Shown: piece after piece, positions 5,609-6,486 of the stretch
How positions within the stretch are numbered: position 1 is the first letter of the stretch
Layout: each line of letters opens with the position of its first letter
From: Eubacteriales Family XIII. Incertae Sedis bacterium
Lineage (GTDB): Bacteria; Bacillota; Clostridia; Peptostreptococcales; Anaerovoracaceae
Reading direction: 5' to 3'
DNA: 6,486 nucleotides
Assembly (NCBI GenBank): GCA_031254995.1
Contig: JAIRTJ010000128.1
Location: forward strand, 1 to 6,486
Notes under the pieces: generated by a model
What the model was told of the DNA's origin: nothing
The model's database searches: none
Seen by the model: only the letters and a program-made list of their open reading frames with translations
Position numbers and translations under genes: made by a program

Positions 5609-6486
5609 ATGTCGCTGTTGATTGATATTGCCGCTGACGCGGGGCAGGTGGCGGAGGCCATCGCCATTTCCATAGGGGTTGAGGTCGAGATCGTCGACGA
5701 TGAGCTGACGATTGTGGCCGGAACCGCCGTTTACGGCGATATGGTCGGAAAGAAAGAGGAATCCGGTCGCGTAAACGGCCATTATCTCTATGCCAACGTG
5801 TTGCGGAGCGGCAGGACGGAGTTCGTCGAGGACGCTCGCGAGAACGAGGGCTACGGCGTTTCGGCCGCGACCGAATCCGGCGGCATCGGGGAACTCGCGG
5901 AGATCTGCACGCCCATCAAGATCGGGCACAGAACCATAGGAATCATCGGCTTGGTCGCCTTGACGGAGGGGCAGAAGAGGGTGCTCATCGACAAGGGGCG
6001 AACGATGACGTCGTTTGTGGAGAAGATGGCCGATCTTCTGGCGGCGAAGGCAGAGGTGCAGGCCATGCTCAACGACAGCGAGAGTTCGCGCAACGAGATG
6101 GCCGCCATCTTGGAGAGCACGCACGAAGGCGTATTCGCCGTCGATCGAAACGGCTACATCAAGCACTGCAACCACATATCCGAAAACCTGTTCAACGCGC
6201 GGCGAGCGAATATCATCGGGAACCATATCGGCGCGTTCATGCAGGGTACGCCCGCGCTCAAGGTGATCGAGACCGGTGAGGGTTATACGGAGAACGAGGA
6301 GATATACAAGAGCTATCGCGGGACGTTCCATTTTATCGTAACGGTCAAGCCCTATTTTAGGGACGGCAAACCGGACGGGGTCGTCGTATCCTTTCGCGAC
6401 ATCGCCGAAGCGCAGAAATTGGCGTACAACATCAGCACGCGCGCGCTCAAATATACGTTTGACGACATCATCGGCGAGAGCGAGGC
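5609..6486 (+). CDS. Sigma-54-dependent transcriptional activator, N-terminal sensor and PAS part (3' end outside window)
   Basis: Enhancer-binding regulator that would open sigma-54 promoters in response to a signal. The frame stays open from ATG 5609 to the right edge: 292 codons. Residues 1-145 form a sensor-like domain, with LAEICTPIKIGHRTIGIIGLVAL (96-118) recalling GAF-like regions of clostridial activators. A helical linker (about 135-163) leads to a PAS domain (about 164-270): MAAILESTHEGVFAVDRNG, then the FRDIAEAQ end. TFDDIIGESE (283-292) is the typical entry into the AAA+ sigma-54 interaction domain; the Walker, GAFTGA and helix-turn-helix parts lie outside. There is no receiver domain, so it is not a two-component response regulator. 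Ligand and targets are unknown. A PAS-linked kinase or diguanylate cyclase is less likely because of the F-D-D-I-I-G-E-S signature. Confidence 0.85.
   Translation, partial: MSLLIDIAADAGQVAEAIAISIGVEVEIVDDELTIVAGTAVYGDMVGKKEESGRVNGHYLYANVLRSGRTEFVEDARENEGYGVSAATESGGIGELAEICTPIKIGHRTIGIIGLVALTEGQKRVLIDKGRTMTSFVEKMADLLAAKAEVQAMLNDSESSRNEMAAILESTHEGVFAVDRNGYIKHCNHISENLFNARRANIIGNHIGAFMQGTPALKVIETGEGYTENEEIYKSYRGTFHFIVTVKPYFRDGKPDGVVVSFRDIAEAQKLAYNISTRALKYTFDDIIGESE

Noticed and set aside
5471..6331. A 286-codon open frame on the minus strand
   Set aside because: Antisense to the sigma-54 activator and its leader; the plus frame shows PAS and sigma-54-domain motifs and has a promoter and ribosome binding site.

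Overview
The window looks like a chromosomal segment of a moderately GC-rich Gram-positive bacterium, most likely in the Clostridia. This inference rests on the Gram-positive-style lipoprotein solute-binding protein, strong AAGGAGG-type ribosome binding sites, an XdhC protein with the domain order familiar from Clostridia, and a sigma-54 activator with a sensor-PAS-AAA+ layout. No phage, transposon, CRISPR or RNA gene is visible. The taxonomic call is an inference, not a measurement.

Left half, minus strand, in transcription order. An XdhC/CoxI-family molybdoenzyme maturation protein (3517 to 2489) is followed by a galactose/glucose-type periplasmic-binding lipoprotein, MglB (2362 to 1289). 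Next comes its ABC transporter ATPase, MglA (1145 to beyond base 1; about three quarters of the protein is present). The permease gene mglC would be expected just outside the left edge. A 126-base gap with a cluster of short palindromes precedes mglB and is a plausible promoter/operator region. A 143-base gap between mglB and mglA holds a strong hairpin and then an intrinsic-terminator-like stem with a U-run just before the mglA ribosome binding site. That arrangement fits a partial terminator giving more binding protein than ATPase.

Right half, plus strand. Divergent from xdhC is a complete beta-CASP metallo-beta-lactamase RNase-type protein (3801-5465, 554 aa) with all metal-binding motifs and a C-terminal helical extension. 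After a 143-base gap with a good extended -10 promoter and a long 5'-leader hairpin comes the first 292 residues of a sigma-54-dependent regulator (5609 to beyond the right edge). It has an N-terminal sensor region, a PAS domain, and the first residues of the AAA+ domain.

How they work together: mglB and mglA (plus the unseen mglC) form one sugar importer. XdhC and the sigma-54 activator are both types often found near molybdenum hydroxylase or purine catabolism genes in Clostridia, but no hydroxylase gene is in this window, so that link is only a hypothesis. I did not find a clearly novel system. The most checkable unusual points are the mglB-mglA attenuator, the palindrome cluster before mglB, and the leader hairpin of the regulator, which could compete for its ribosome binding site.
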